Shown in pieces: positions 11,665 through 24,474 of a stretch of 64,000 nucleotides of DNA. Under the pieces are notes generated by a model, which saw only the letters and a list, made by a program, of their open reading frames with translations, did no database searches and had not been told where the DNA came from. Position 1 is the first letter of the stretch. Each line of letters begins with the position of its first letter. The translations under genes were made by a program, and so were the position numbers. Source of the DNA: Blakeslea trispora (lineage: Eukaryota; Mucoromycota; Mucoromycetes; Mucorales; Choanephoraceae); the NCBI GenBank assembly GCA_025331445.1, contig JAIWNE010000116.1, forward strand, positions 22,501 to 86,500. The letters are read 5' to 3'.

Positions 11665-13328
11665 ACTCAGAGATTATTGGGTATGGAAAGACTGATTGTC
11701 TTTCCGATAACTTACCTAGAGAATGAGGATGAGGAAGGACCCTTGTCTTCTGCTTTTTTTAGAGGCAGGTAATGGCGGCCGGAAATCGTAAAAGAAAATA
11801 TATCTCTATGTCAACACATTTTGTCTCGAAGCTGAGTCTATATGAAAAACAATCACATCAAGAGTAGATGTAAAAACTTCACGGCTTACCGGGTAGTGAA
11901 GCAAACTGACTCTGACTTGGGATTCCTGAACTTGAAAAAAAGTTTAGCTTCTTTCCCATCATAAACTTCTGTTTTATAATTTCTCACGCTTACAGAAATA
12001 GCCTTTACATTTCCTAAATAGACATTATGGACCGAAAATTCAGCAGCATTCGTCCAGTCGGAAAATAAGTAAATCAATTAAAGAAAGATGCATATAAACA
12101 GAACGAGACTTGCTTATTGGTTGTGTGGGAATAGAGCATGCTACAAGAAGGAATATGTATCTAAACGAGAACAGTAGGAAAGCGCTCTCCAAAAAAAAAA
12201 AGAAACCAGACATAGCTGAGACAAAAGTTGGCTTTCACAATAGATTGTTGGAAATGGCCAGTTTCATCAAGTGCAATGCACAACAAGAAGCGATAAACTG
12301 ATTTGCTTCTTTTGTCTTGGACTCTAGAACATGATAATATCGGTGAACAGGATGTAAGAAGCCATGTTTATGGTTATTTAGAGAAAGTTTTTTTGATTTT
12401 TTCTGGAAAGGTATTAACAAAATGTTTGTCACACGAAAAGAGAAGAGACATCTTTATCTTGATAAAGATAAAAAATAATAATTAAATTCTGCCTGTCATA
12501 GAATTAAAGCATTTACAAGCACTCATGTAAGGAATCTCTCGGACTAATTCTTCTTTTAATATAGTCAAGGCCTACTGTCTTATTGAATTGATTATGTAAT
12601 TGAAAGATCCTTCAATGACTTCATCTTTGAGACTAAAATAAGCTTTCTCGGGCACGTCGAGATCAACCTGTTAACCATAAACGATCTTTATGGTTTGCAA
12701 ATCCTCAGATGAGTTCATACCTCTCACTGCTTCATTCGCAATTACTCTAGGGGTCCTCGCTAAACTTTTGTAGCAAAAATTATTTCTCGAACAAGGTCTG
12801 GATCTAAAGTGCGCTTCTTGACCCTTCTTTCTAGTTTTCAATATAGGTTCGAGTAGGTTCAACTTTTGTTTATTGCAATATTGATGTATACTCAAAGACA
12901 AGAGTAAAATAAAGCATGCTAATTCAATCCTTAAAAAAAAAGAGCCCATTACATTAACATTTACTGCCTTTCGGGTCATCACTTCCGTATACCAAGCAGT
13001 TATTTCTGGTGATTCAAATCGGATAACGTTTTTATCGGAGTGAAATCCTTTAACAGAAAAAAAAACTGGCTTTCAATATCCAAGAACTTTACTGTATTGG
13101 TTGGGTCAAATGACTAACTATCCAAATTAGGACTCTCTCTCAATGATTGGAAAGTTAATTCTTCTTCTTTGTGAGACATAAACTAGGATTTGAAACTTCG
13201 ACTTTAATATAAAAAAGAAATGACATCGTCATTAAGCGCTTTTTTTTCACTTTTTCTTAACATTAAGCTCTCTCAATTAATTACATTGTTCTTTTTTTTT
13301 TCTTTTTCCTTTATTTTAATAATCCAAC
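11665..13328. other. Intergenic, possibly decayed transposon flank
   Basis: No gene is supported. Reverse frames at 11886-12077 (63 residues) and 12671-12982 (103 residues) are open but show no family motif. The latter ends SSEDLQTIKIVYG and may be relic coding DNA. The last 100 bp before 13329 are T/CT-rich and serve as the leader of the next gene. Confidence 0.4.
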
Positions 13329-14791
13329 ATGCCAATGGAACTAAAAGATTTAGAGAAAAAGCAGGCAGGAGATTTCCAAGAAGGAGCTGTTACATTTGAT
13401 GCCTATAGTGGTAAAATGTCAAAAAAAAATTTTTTTTTTTATATCCTGTACAGAAAAACTTACTCAATGCTCAAATAGAGGCCGAAATAGAATACTCTGA
13501 ACAAGAAGGCATGATTGACGTGAATCGTGAACATGCCGGTTCTACCTTCCTTGCTTATTTCAACATTGTCTGTGTAGTAGCTGGTACTGGTACACTGGGT
13601 TTACCTTTTGCCTTAAAACAAGGTGGTTGGATCGGTATCTTGATTCTCGTGTTGTCTTGGACCATGTCCGTCTACACGGGTATTATTCTCATTCGATGTC
13701 TGTATGCTAACGGAAAGCAACGTTTATCGAGTTACAAAGACATTGCTTATGCCTGTTTCGGTCGAGTCGGTAGCTGTGTCACCTTCTTTTTTAACTCTTG
13801 GATTACTGTTGGTGCACCTGTCTTGTATATGGTCTTGTCAGGCTCTAACTTAAATCAACTCTGTCGAGGTACAGTAGCTGAGATTGGTGTTGTCAAGTGG
13901 AGTATCATTTGTTCTGCCCTTGTTGCTATTCCTTTTATTCTTGTCAAGTCCATGAAGGAAGTGGCTATCATGTCTGCTATGGGTGCCATTGCTACTCTCG
14001 TCGTCGTCTTCATTGTGCTTGCTGTTGCCATGGTCGACCAACAGTCCATTCCTCCTGCTCATCATGACTCTGTTATCTGGCAAGAATTCCCTATTGCTCT
14101 TAGTACCATCTCCTTCAGTTTTGGTGGTAACCCTGTCTACCCTCATGTTGAAGCTAGTATGAAGAAGCCTAGACAATGGCCCTTGGCTGTCGCTGCTGGT
14201 CTCAGTACCTGTGCCGCCTTGTACTTCTTGAGTGCAGTTCCCGGTTATTATGTCTATGGTGACCAAGTCCAAAGCCCTGTTTACAACAGTATCAGTGATG
14301 GTATTCCCAAGACAGTTGCTATTGTTGTCATGACATTCCACGTGTTGAGTGCTACACCCATCTTGATTACTTCATTTGCTTTGGATGTTGAAGAAATGCT
14401 GAACATTACTGTGGAACGCTTTGGTGCTTGGAAGGAATTTGTGATCCGTGCTATCCTTCGTATTCTCATTATGGTTGTTGTTGCTGTCATTGGTGCTGTC
14501 ATTCCTCATTTTGGTGATTTGATGTCTTTGATTGGTTCTTTTGCCAACTGTGGTATGTTGATAGACTTGTCAAAGAGAGTTGATCTGTTTGTTTTCTTAC
14601 TTTTTCTTTATTTATTAGGTTTGGTATTCATCTTCCCTGTCGTCTTTTATTTCAAATTGACTGGTTTCCGTAATAAGCCATTCTATGAAATTGCTTGGTG
14701 TGCTCTTATTCTTTTACTCGGTGTTGTTGGTCTTATCTTTGGTACCAAGAGTTCCATTGAGCAACTTATTGCTGACTTTAGAGCCGACTAA
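13329..14791 (+). CDS. Amino-acid transporter, AAAP family (vacuolar AVT-like)
   Basis: Exons are 13329-13410, 13479-14552 and 14619-14791, giving 442 aa. The soluble N-tail of about 45 residues is followed by HAGSTFLAYFNIVCVVAGTGTLGLPFALKQGGW, of which the GTGTLGLPFALKQGGW part is the family's first-helix signature. Ten or eleven hydrophobic helices end in GLIFGTKSSI. The protein probably exchanges neutral amino acids across the vacuolar or plasma membrane. The intron 1 acceptor at AAATAG (13478) is needed to keep frame; the nearer CAG at 13453 would shift it. Intron 2 is 66 nt with no in-frame stop, so its retention would add 22 residues in a TM region. Removing it restores a normal helix (CGLVFIFPVVFYF). 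Confidence 0.87.
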
Positions 14792-14970
14792 TCTTTAAAT
14801 TCTATTTGTTATTCTTATGTAAATGTTATCATCTTGTAAAGCTTTTTGTTTCTTTATCGCTTTCTGTACATGTCACTTTTTTTGTTTATTCCTTTTTGAT
14901 TTCATACAAGGTCCATACCATCAATAAAGTTATTTTCCCCTACTTTTATTACTATCATAATAAAGCGCTG

Positions 14971-17662
14971 TTATTCAAGCTGATTTATCAAATTGAGAGC
15001 AAGTTCATAATGACTAGATTTAGGAGTTGTGAACTTCAAAAGAGCTTTGCAGGCAGCTAACTTTAAATCAATGCCAGCTAATGATTCGAGATTAGCAAAA
15101 ATAAGAAAGCCCCTGCTTTTATTTCCTTCTTACCTGATGAATTGGGTTGCTTCAAGACGACGGCCAAGGAATCTGCAAGAAATTGAAGCGAGTTCTTTAT
15201 GCCAGTCGTTGGGGGCTTGAAGGAAGCCAATTGGCCAATGACACCCATCAGATCCACTACAACAAAAAAGACAATCTCTTGTTTTAACAATGGCCAAAGA
15301 TGGGTATTAAAAACCTCTTCGTAAGTGTATTTAAAATCATCCAGCACAACAAAACAGAGTTCAAGTCCCTTTGTGATATTGAATTTCAATTGATGAAATT
15401 TCTCTAAAAGAAAGAAAGAAAATCAATCAGAAGTCCCAAGAGAAAGAGTGTGTAGGTTACCTCTGTCTGTTCGAAAGATTTCTTTGATTTCATCACCTTT
15501 GATATACTCTAAAGTAGTCTCAACACATTGCTTGATGGTTATGGGTGTCCACTTGAGCAATTCCTTTGTCTTTTGAAAGATAGCTGCAACCTACAAAAAC
15601 AACAGATAAGCATCGGGTTTAAAGAAAAAGAAAGAATGGAAGTTTTACAGGATTGGGTGCTTTTTCGGCTGTATGTTCAAAACATGCTTGAATGGATACC
15701 ATCATAATGTCATCTCCTTCTATCGCTCCTCTCCAAATGTGTACTGTATTATGCAGACAGGGTATCATCTGCATAGCAAAGCCTGGTGTCCTCAAGAAAT
15801 CATAAAACAAGACACGCAATTGGTCTTGATTGTCTATCATTCGTAAAATCACTGTGATCAATCGAAACAATCGCCTATACGATAGAGTGAATCATGCAGG
15901 CCTCCAATAAAGAAAACAAATACTTACACGAATCGAGGTTTTAATGAACTGGAGTAAGAGGAGATTCTTTGTGTTGAGATATATGATGCCTTCTTAATCA
16001 AATGGTTTAGGATGATATTGAATTCAGTAGGCTTGTAGATAGTTCAAGTTAGTATACGAATTACATGATCTCTCTCTCTCTATTTGCTTGCTTACCTCTA
16101 CTTGATGAATCATAGCAATATACCAAGCATAGCATTTCTCATGCTTATCCATCTTCTTTGGCAGTTCAATAGTACAAACATCAGGAATGCCATAGGGTGC
16201 TTGTTCTGGTTTTCCTGAAATCACATTCACGCTCTTGATACGTCCATATTGTTCATCAATCTCGCTCACCAATGAGACTGCTATTTTCTCTTTGATGTCT
16301 TCCGAAGTCAGGATCGTTTTGCTGTCTAACAATGACAAAATCTTATCATAATGCGCTTGATCTATTGTTGTCTTTTGTCGCTTCTCTTCCACTAAACTCT
16401 CCTGACTGTCTTCAGTCGGCATCGTTCGTTTCTTTGGGGTATTGCTTTGCTTCGTGTCTGAGATGGATGTTGAATCAGTGAGTGGAGTTTTAGTGCTCTT
16501 TTTATTTTTCGTCACTAGTGTTGATGGAGGTGGTGTTGATGATGCTGGTGGTGTTGATGCTGGTGGCGTTGTCACTGTGGCAGTAGCAGTAGCAATAGCA
16601 ATAGCATTTGTAGGTGTTGTAGTTGTTTCTGATGACACAGTTGCTTCAGGCGAAATAGACCGAGAAGGAGCAGGTGCTTTATCTGATCCCAAAGGTGTAG
16701 CAGGCTTTAATGCTTTTCGAATGATGTTAGGAGGTGGTGGTACTAAACCAGAAGAAGAGCGAAGCAAGAGTTTTTCACTTGACGTTGGTCTTATCTGTGT
16801 CAGGGATGGCTTCTTGTGGCGTGACGAGGCAGTTGATGGTGGTGGTGGTGGCGGAGGAGAAGGAGAAGGTAAAGCAGGTCTCTGAGAGGGCTCAATGGTA
16901 TAATCAATGATGGAGGGTTTGATAGACAATTGCTGTTCAGATAAGCGGGTATGGAGTTGTATCATTTGATGCTTAAGAAATGAGTTTTCTGTCTTGTAAA
17001 AACTAAGAGTGCCATTGAGATCATGAAACGATGGAAAGTCTGCCTGAGGTGCTTTTGGCTGACTCTTTAATTGATCCAATTCCTTTTCCAGTTGAAGTTT
17101 TTCTTGTTCTACAGATCCTAGCTTTTCTTTCAACTGACGAATCTGATCCTGATAACCTTCCGTCTCCTTTTTTTTCTTGGCGTCTGCTGTCGATCGAGCC
17201 TTCCAGGTCTCTGACTGCTTCTTGAGTGCTTGACATTGTGCTTCCAACTGCTTGATGTATGACTTTTGACTCTGCAGCTTACCGTCCTGTGCCGATCGCT
17301 CGTTTTCTAGTGTGCTGATAGTGTTCTGAAGCGTGTCAACTAAACGTTCTTGTTCACTAGAGGGGTTGCTTGTCTCTAGTTTGTGTTGTAACTGGCTGAT
17401 CTTCAGTTTGAGTTGTTCGATTTCCTTTGTTTGCTCTGCTTGTTTTTGATCTCTAAGTTGAAGCACACGTAAAGAATTGTTCAAAGTTTCACGCAACTCT
17501 TTATTCTGAGTGTTGTCTAAAAGGAGATACTTTAAGTAGAAAGACCATTTCTTATTCAAGCTATAGTTTACCACTGTTGAGTAAGTTTTGAGTTGCAACA
17601 AGGCGATCTTTGACAGCTTCATAACTATTTTGATCTACTTGTGCTGTTTCCATAAGTGCCAT
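14971..17662 (-). CDS. Large coiled-coil protein with conserved helical C-terminus (possibly ICE1-like)
   Basis: Exons are 17662-17572, 17516-16096, 15992-15928, 15874-15649, 15590-15461, 15403-15134 and 15077-14971, giving 769 aa. Residues of about 30-190 are a heptad-rich coiled coil rich in E, K, Q and L. Next come a Pro/Ser/Thr-rich disordered segment with PPPPPPP, then a basic patch KKRTMPTEDSQ. The last 320 residues or so are compact and helical (IDQAHYDKILSLL, then VFFVVVDLMGVIGQL, to the end LALNLINQLE). The order (N-terminal coiled coil, disordered middle, helical C-terminus) resembles subunit 1 of the little elongation complex (ICE1), but that is a weak guess. The 103-nt intron 2 uses a TTAAG acceptor, chosen because the nearer CAAG breaks frame. 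It lies 82 bp from the DRG1 stop. Confidence 0.75.
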
Positions 17663-17744
17663 AATTTTCTTTCACTAGAAAAAAAAGAACGAAAGAATAA
17701 AATTTTATAAAAAAAAAGCTTATTTTTGATAAATTATTATTTAT

Positions 17745-19212
17745 TTATTTTTTCACTACTTGGACAACATCTTCATCAGCCACTAAATGATTAATACCTA
17801 CACGTTGAGGATTATGCTTTGTAGATGTACCCTATCATTGAGCCAAATGAGTAAAAATAAAAAAATAAAAACACGGTTACCACAGCAACAACTTACCCAG
17901 ACAAGAGCATATCGGAAATTGTCAGTTAATGTTCTGTGAATAGCATGACAGACATGTTCAATGGTAGCACCATTTCTGACAATGAGACCATCACTGAAAT
18001 CAGGGTATTCGCCACGCTTCTTGGTATAGACACGCATCAGATTCAGCTTTTTCCAAATAGTTTCAACCAAGTTATCCATATTAAGATCATCTTCACAAGA
18101 AACAACCACTGTATCGGGCTGATGTGCCAAACGATCCACTTCTTCCAGACTGATTTGATCAATCTTGTTGTAACACTATAGTAATTCTATATCAGTCAAT
18201 GTGTTCCTCTATACAGGTATCGTTGCTTTACATAGATACAATTGATATAACGTCTGTTGCCCAAAATAACATCGATAAACTGATCTACATTGATATCTTC
18301 ACGAATCACAACATCAGCATTGAAAATCTCTATACAATATAGATGCATTAGATTCCCATCTCATTCTATTGTCTCTCAGACACACTCACTATAATCGTGT
18401 AAAATATGGTGCACCATTTTTTGATCAATCTTGGTTAACTTGACGGTTGCATTGAAACTGATACCGCCTGCTTTCTTGATCTTAAAGGAGACATTAGGGA
18501 AACTCTGATTTAAACGAATACCGACTGCTTCCAATTCAGCTTCCAAGAGAGGTCTATCGGGCTTTAACGATTGATTAAACTGAAATCTCTCTCCTTTTCT
18601 TTCTTCATGTCTTTCTTTACCTTTGTTGAGCTGACTTGGTAGCATCCAGCATCATCAACACAATATCTGCTGTACGAGCAACAGCAATGACTTGACGACC
18701 ACGACCTTTACCTTGAGAGGCACCTTCGATGATACCAGGCAAATCAAGCAATTGAATGGTAGCTCCCTTATAGGTAAATTTACCAGGAACACAAGTCAAG
18801 GTAGTGAATTCATAGGCAGCAGCCACAGATTCAGCTGAAGTCAATTTAGATAATAAAGTAGATTTACCAACAGAAGGAAAACCAATCATAACAACACGAG
18901 CATCGCCTGATTTCATAACATCAAAGCCTTCTCCCTAGCAAAAGTAAATAAATGAGTATAGGATAGATTGTGTTTGTGTGTATAGAAATTGTACCTTTTC
19001 TGACTTGGTCTTGGAACCTTCTAACAGCTGAACACGGTATCTAGCCAATTTGGCCTTTAAAAGACCAAGATGGTATTCAGTAGCTAGACAAAAAAAAGGA
19101 AATCAGCCCAAAATGTATCTCATAAAGTATATTGCTTTTCTTGTTTACCCTTGTTCTTTTGAGTACGCTTGATTTCATTTTCGATATCTTGGATTTTCTC
19201 GACAATACCCAT
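17745..19212 (-). CDS. RBG1: DRG1/Rbg1-type developmentally regulated GTP-binding protein
   Basis: Exons are 19212-19149, 19083-18995, 18934-18621, 18553-18390, 18329-18232, 18175-17897 and 17831-17745, giving 364 aa against about 367 for the family. The order is an N-terminal helical hairpin ([14 protein letters not shown]), the OBG-type G domain with [11 protein letters not shown] (G1), [10 protein letters not shown] (G3) and YNKIDQI (G4), and an inserted S5D2L domain. The C-terminal TGS domain contains [19 protein letters not shown], and the tail is [10 protein letters not shown]. The family binds a Dfrp/Tma46 partner and acts on stalled ribosomes in the cytosol. Six short introns split it. 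The exon 4 acceptor (GATAG at 18554) is needed to join AQQR to [15 protein letters not shown]. It is divergent from EBP2 with 173 bp between starts. Confidence 0.93.
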
Positions 19213-19385
19213 CGTGTATACAACTCTATTTGAAAAAAAAGACTTTTTTTTAACTCGAGAAAAAAAAACACCAAAAAAAAAGAAAGTGGGCGTGACTTTG
19301 AAAGTGAGTCCTGCAAATGTGTCAAAAAAAGTATTTTTTCTCTCTTTCTCGCTTTTTCTTTTGTTAAAATCAATAGAGCGATAGA
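19213..19385. promoter_or_regulatory. Short divergent promoter between DRG1 and EBP2
   Basis: 173 bp separate the two start codons. The stretch is A- and T-run rich with CT tracts (TTTCTCTCTTTCTCG near 19336). Both products serve ribosome production or translation, so shared control is plausible but not shown. Confidence 0.4.
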
Positions 19386-20331
19386 ATGGAACATCAGCCT
19401 GAAAAAGAACCTGAATGGGTTCGCTTAGAAGATCTCGACGAAGAAGACATTGACGATGAATTTGGCGATATGGTGATTGAACAGCGATTGCTTGTGAATA
19501 ATACAGTAAAATCTATTTCTTGGCCTGGAAATAAAAAAGAAGACTAAACTTTTCTTCAAAGGACGCACTGGAACGCATTATAGAAGATGTCAAGCTAGAT
19601 CTACCATGGATCGAGACACTGACAGTCACATCAACTCAACCTCTTCAAGTGGCCGATGTCTTTGACGATCTTGCTCGTGAAGAAGCATTTTATCAACAAG
19701 CATTGGAAGCAGCACGTATAGGTCGCCAACTGGCAGAAGAAGCAGGCGCTGCTTTCTTTAAACCCGAAAACTTTATTGCACCCATGTTAAAAGATGATAA
19801 ACAAATGGAAGCAGTGCGTCAACGACTCTTGGAAGAAGCCAAGGATGGCAACGAAGATGCTTTGCGTCGATTACACATCTTTAATAAAGAACAAAAGAAG
19901 CAAAAGATGAATGAGCGAACAAAACTACTGATGCGAAGTAAGTAAAGAAAAGGATAGGATCTCGGCAACGCATGGAATGACTTATTGTTCTTATCAGAGA
20001 AAAAGGATGGTGCTCAAGTAGAATTAGAAGATGATTTCAACCTGGATCTAGATGAAGCAGAACGATTGGCAGCTGCTACAAACCCTGAAGCTGGTCAAGG
20101 TGATCGCCCTGCCAAAAACTATACTCGAGATACAAAGGTAAATAAAGCAAAAAAAAAGCAAAGAACATGATAACTAAACATACATGTTAGAATGCCAAAT
20201 ATGCATTAGGGAAAAGAAAGAGAGAAGGTCAACAAGGAACTGCTAATCCTGCTAAAAAGGGTATGTCACTTAATAAAAAGAGCAGCCTAAAGCGACCTGG
20301 TAAAGCCAAGCGCCAGTCTATGCGAAAATAA
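19386..20331 (+). CDS. EBP2: rRNA-processing protein EBP2 homologue
   Basis: Exons are 19386-19505, 19562-19937, 19998-20137 and 20191-20331, giving 258 aa. The acidic N-tail (DEEDIDDEFGDM) is followed by LPWIETLTVTS and DDLAREEAFYQQALEAA, then HIFNKEQKKQKMNERTK, DDFNLDLDEAE and NAKYALGKRKREG. The basic tail KRPGKAKRQSMRK matches the end of the Ebp2 family. Ebp2 acts in the nucleolus in 60S subunit assembly. The protein is shorter than the yeast one because the acidic N-tail is reduced. The ORF is convergent with the peptidase gene, with 22 bp between stop codons. Confidence 0.88.
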
Positions 20332-20353
20332 AGAGAAAAAAAAATAAAACACT

Positions 20354-23103
20354 TTATTTGATGGTGTGTGTCACTTGGGAAATAAGAAAAGCCATCTGTT
20401 GAGCTAAATCAGATAATCGACTCTCTTGCTCTGTACCACTAAAATGACCTCGATCCAGATCCATATGAAGCAAGGCAGTAGAAGGATGATGATCAGGCAT
20501 CGAGTGACGAAGGCGAGCCATCAATTTCAATGGCTGCCAATAAGCAACACGTTGATCTTTCATGCCACCTGTGATGTAAAGAGATGGCAGAGGGTCGTCT
20601 TGAGAGAGACACGGTACATTCTCATAGGGTGAATAAGATTGAATGAGATCATAAGCCTCGGGGTCTTCTGTAGGATTACCCCATTCAGGGTATTCAATTT
20701 GAGTAAGAGGTAAGGCAGGGTTCAACATGGCTGAGAGGGGGTCCACAAAGGGGACTTTGAGGAGAAGTGCCCTGAAGAGATCTGGGCGCATATGAAGCAT
20801 GGCACCTACCAATAAACCTCCTGCACTTGTGCCCATGGCTGTCAAGTGATCCGGTGAAGTCAACTTTGAATCCACCAGATGTTCAGCAACAGCAATAAAG
20901 TCTTTAAAGCTGTTCATCTTGTTCTTCAATTTACCCTCTTCATACCAATCACGACCCAATTCACTTCCACCTCTAAACATAACATGATGTTTTATATATA
21001 TACTTTTCATTTTTTTCTCTTCTTGTCATCTTACCTGACATGAGGTAAAGCAATGACCCAACCTCTTTCTAGCAAAGGAAATTGCTCCACGCGGAAATCA
21101 ATATCAGTACAAGTACCGTACGCTCCATAAGAACGCATCAGGACAGGATTTCTTGAAAACGAATGTTAATATGTATGCCTTTTCTCCTTCTTCTTCTTTA
21201 CACTTACTTTCCATTAAGCTCAACTTGCTTTTGATGTAAAAGGGTCACTGGTATTTTCTTGCCATCATGAGAAGTGACATGGATCTGGCTACAAGTATAC
21301 TTTGATTTATCGAAATCTGTTTTATAACAATAAGTATGCTTGAATGATTTCTTTGGGGAAACTTACTTTTGACAGGTTGTACACGAACAGCAGTAAGTTT
21401 TTGAGTAGACATGTCATACTCAAAGGTAGATTCATGCATAAAAGGTGATTGGATAGAAAAACGCACTTGATCTGTATGAAAGTCCAGATTGGTGCCAGGA
21501 TAGAGGACACAAAACTTTTCAGGTAATTTGACGGTGTGGGCTTGACACGTCGTTAGATCATGACAGAGCATCATAGGCAAACCATCTTTTTTACCATAGA
21601 CAACAATATGATGCTAGATATTGTCTGGTTAAACTTTTGATTTCATTCAAGAGCAGAGGCACTTACTTGAAATAGATCGACATCTTCTATTTTCTCTGTA
21701 GCCTTCATGGTGATGACATCCTGCCAATACTTTCTTTCAAGTGTATGATCGGATGTTTTGACAAGCTTAAAGTTAGTGGCACCATCCGCATTTGTCAAAA
21801 TATAGAAATTATCCTTTTTTGTTGAAAAAAGATAAATGAGTAAACAATAGACTATTATGTAAAATGACTTACATGATGATGATCCACATAGTATTCTACG
21901 CCTGGCACACGGGGCTCAACCAAGTGAATAAGGGGTTTGGATGATGTTGAAAAGTCATGATCTGTTGAAACAACTCTGACTTCAGATGAAGAAAGTGTAT
22001 TGGCGTTAATCTGAATGAATTTCTACAAAAAAAAAAGTGTTGGCAAGAAGAGACCTTGTCATAGAGAGATGTCTACTTACATTATCTTTAGAACAAGTAA
22101 TGTCTACAAACACAGTATCGTCTAATTCCTCGTAAATCAAAATATCCTCTGATTGATCTGTACCCATTTGATGAGCATATACTTGATAGGGCCTGAGTTG
22201 CTCATTAGGCACTGTGTAATAGACTACCCGGTTATTGGCCCAAACAAAATTAAACACATTGTCCAAGACTTCATTCTGTATGCATTCAAAAGCTATCGTA
22301 TAAGCATCAGGACACACAAAGACACATTGCTTACTTTACCTGTGCCCATTCAGATGAACTGTTAAGATCTTTAAAATGTAGTTCGCCATACTCCATCCCT
22401 TCTCGTTCTGTATTGTAAGCAAATAGTGAATGATCAGGCGAAAGCAATACTTTGCGTACACCCATATTCATGGATCTCAGAAATCCAGTATTCAACAAGA
22501 CTTGCTGAATAAAATGTCATTATTGCTTTTTTAGGACAATCATTGATTTGGTCTTACCTCTGGTGCATCTCTGCCTTCACCTAGCTTTTTTCTCAAATAA
22601 ACCATACCATAAGAAGATGTGGTTGAATAGTATTCATATCCATTGGCGACTGTTTTCAGTGGCGGCAGTGAATTGGATACCTGTAACTTGCGCTTCATTT
22701 CTTGTAAAATGATCTTTTCAAGTAACTTGTGTTGACGCATGAATTGCTTTGTATAGCTTAATATATACACTATGTGTTTAGTTTTTTTTTTGTTTTGTTT
22801 TATGCCTAACGAGGGTATTGTCTTCTACTTCTTACGCATTTTCGGCTTGAATATAAGTGTTGATGTGCTAGTTTCAGTTCATAGTTGAGTTTATAACACA
22901 CACTGCAATGATTTTTTTTTCTGTTTTACTTGATCTGATAAATTTTCCATCCAAGAAAATAAATCCTTTCTCTGTTTGCCATGATGTATCTGAATATCAG
23001 TCACTGGCCTTGACTTTGGTACTTTGATGGGTTTTCTTTTATAAAGAGAATAATGTCAAATTCCGAGAAAAAAAAGAGAAAAAAAATTACCTTGAAAAGA
23101 CAT
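20354..23103 (-). CDS. Oligopeptidase B / prolyl oligopeptidase family peptidase (S9A)
   Basis: Twelve exons: 23103-23091, 23021-22930, 22867-22836, 22756-22558, 22504-22340, 22275-22081, 22022-21873, 21813-21667, 21613-21367, 21316-21208, 21151-21035 and 20972-20354, giving 694 aa, the normal length. The N-terminal part (HHGKQRKDLFSWMENL, then AENAYTKQF) is followed by a beta-propeller of about 330 residues. The alpha/beta hydrolase domain begins around NPVLMRSYGAYG. The catalytic Ser sits in MGTSAGGLLVGAM, the Asp in GGMKDQRVAYW and the His in DRGHFSG. It cleaves short peptides in the cytosol; Lys/Arg preference is inferred from the family. The first coding exon is only 13 nt and the third 32 nt. 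Exon 2 must start at 23021 (acceptor ATCAAAG) to keep frame. Confidence 0.9.
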
Positions 23104-24474
23104 GTTTTAATGAAGTAAACAAAGGACGTGCTTGAGAATGATGACTGAGATAAAGAGGAAGAAATTAAAAAAAGGGGCAGGACAAATCTATTGTTTGGCT
23201 TGTTACCATGGTAACCGGATAGGTCCATTGAATTGAATGACCCTTAGAGCAAGCATTAAAAAAAATAGAAAGAAAGAAAAAAAAAACTTTATATTAAGTC
23301 GAAAAAAAAAGTGTATTTTTATACCTTTTTTTTAAAAATGATAGTGTCTTGAACTTCAGATCCAGCCAAGTTGATGTTGATCATGCATCACTCAACACGA
23401 TGCCGATGACTGCGTCCTTTCCAAAAGAACTGACGTGGTCTTTATTATAGAGATCTAATAGAACAAGGCAACAAAAAGAGTGGAAAGGGAGAGGCCTTTT
23501 GACAAATTTCCAAGCTGAGGCTACTTTGTTTGGACATGCTACTATTAAGCAAAGAAAAAAAAAACTTACCTGGATCAAGCAAGAGATTACAAGAAGGAAA
23601 GAGAGAAACAAAAAATTGTTGCTTTCTAAGGCGTGGCATCAACAACACATGTCCATAACTTCCCCCCTCTCCTGAAATTTAGGAAGAGCAGGGAGAGAGG
23701 GGGGGGGAGAAGAGACGAAAGTTAAACAGATATATCCGTATGATTAGTACAAAGCATACAACCTTTTATTTCAGCCTTCACTAAGCTCAAGCACAAGTAA
23801 ATCAGTTATTGTTTGTTCTGAGGATCAACGCATAAAGAATAAGAGCAGGTGACCAAACTATGGGGGGGGAGGACAATAAGATGGATAGTATCAAATGTGT
23901 TCCCTCCTCCATTCAGTGTCATTCCAGATTCTGCCTGGTCGCCGGCTTATGAGTAGATGGCTTCACCAACAGCACCGAAACAGCCAATATTACCAAACCA
24001 CTTTATTCGAAAAAAAAAAACCAAGGTGCAATGGCGTATAGGGACGGCCATTTTGGATTCTACTCATCTTTTTATTCTTGGTTCCTACAAGTCGAAATGG
24101 TTCTAAGCTATATCTCAACAGATCTACTGACAAGTCCCTCTATAGTGTAAGATCCTAAAGCATCTATCTGTACAGTGCCTCTCCTGTAATTTTCATCGCT
24201 GTATTTTCTTTGGCTTTTAATGAAACAATAATTTTAACCAGTAGCTAATTTGTTACTGAATAAATTACGTAACTAATGTATTTGAATCAATTCAAGCTTA
24301 AAGAATAAGAAAGCTAGTTTGACTTTGTGCATTAAGCATTTGTTTATATAAACAATACAAAGAAATGCATCAATATAAGTTTTTTTTTTTATGCCAGGAA
24401 AGGAGTTTTATTTAACATAAAAAATCAAAATTAAACCCTTTTTTTTTCTCTCTTCTTCTTTCTCATCTTCTTTT
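23104..24474. other. Intergenic region of 1.4 kb
   Basis: No gene seen. There are purine-rich runs, a G run around 23701-23707 and a second at 23863-23869. A candidate TATA sequence (TATATAAA, 24345-24352) lies 123 bp before the next ATG, and a CT-rich leader occupies 24439-24474. Overlapping reverse frames at 23381-23648 are not supported. Confidence 0.4.

Noticed and set aside
12671..12982. 103-residue reverse frame as a gene
   Set aside because: No family signature, no promoter tract, and it sits in decayed DNA; noted only as a possible relic.
13454..13478. Use of the first CAG as the acceptor in the amino-acid transporter
   Set aside because: It puts exon 2 out of frame with both upstream ATGs that give the N-tail; the AAATAG acceptor keeps frame.
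16442..16885. 147-residue plus-strand frame rich in G, V and A
   Set aside because: Antisense of the Pro/Ser/Thr-rich part of the coiled-coil gene, created by its codon bias.
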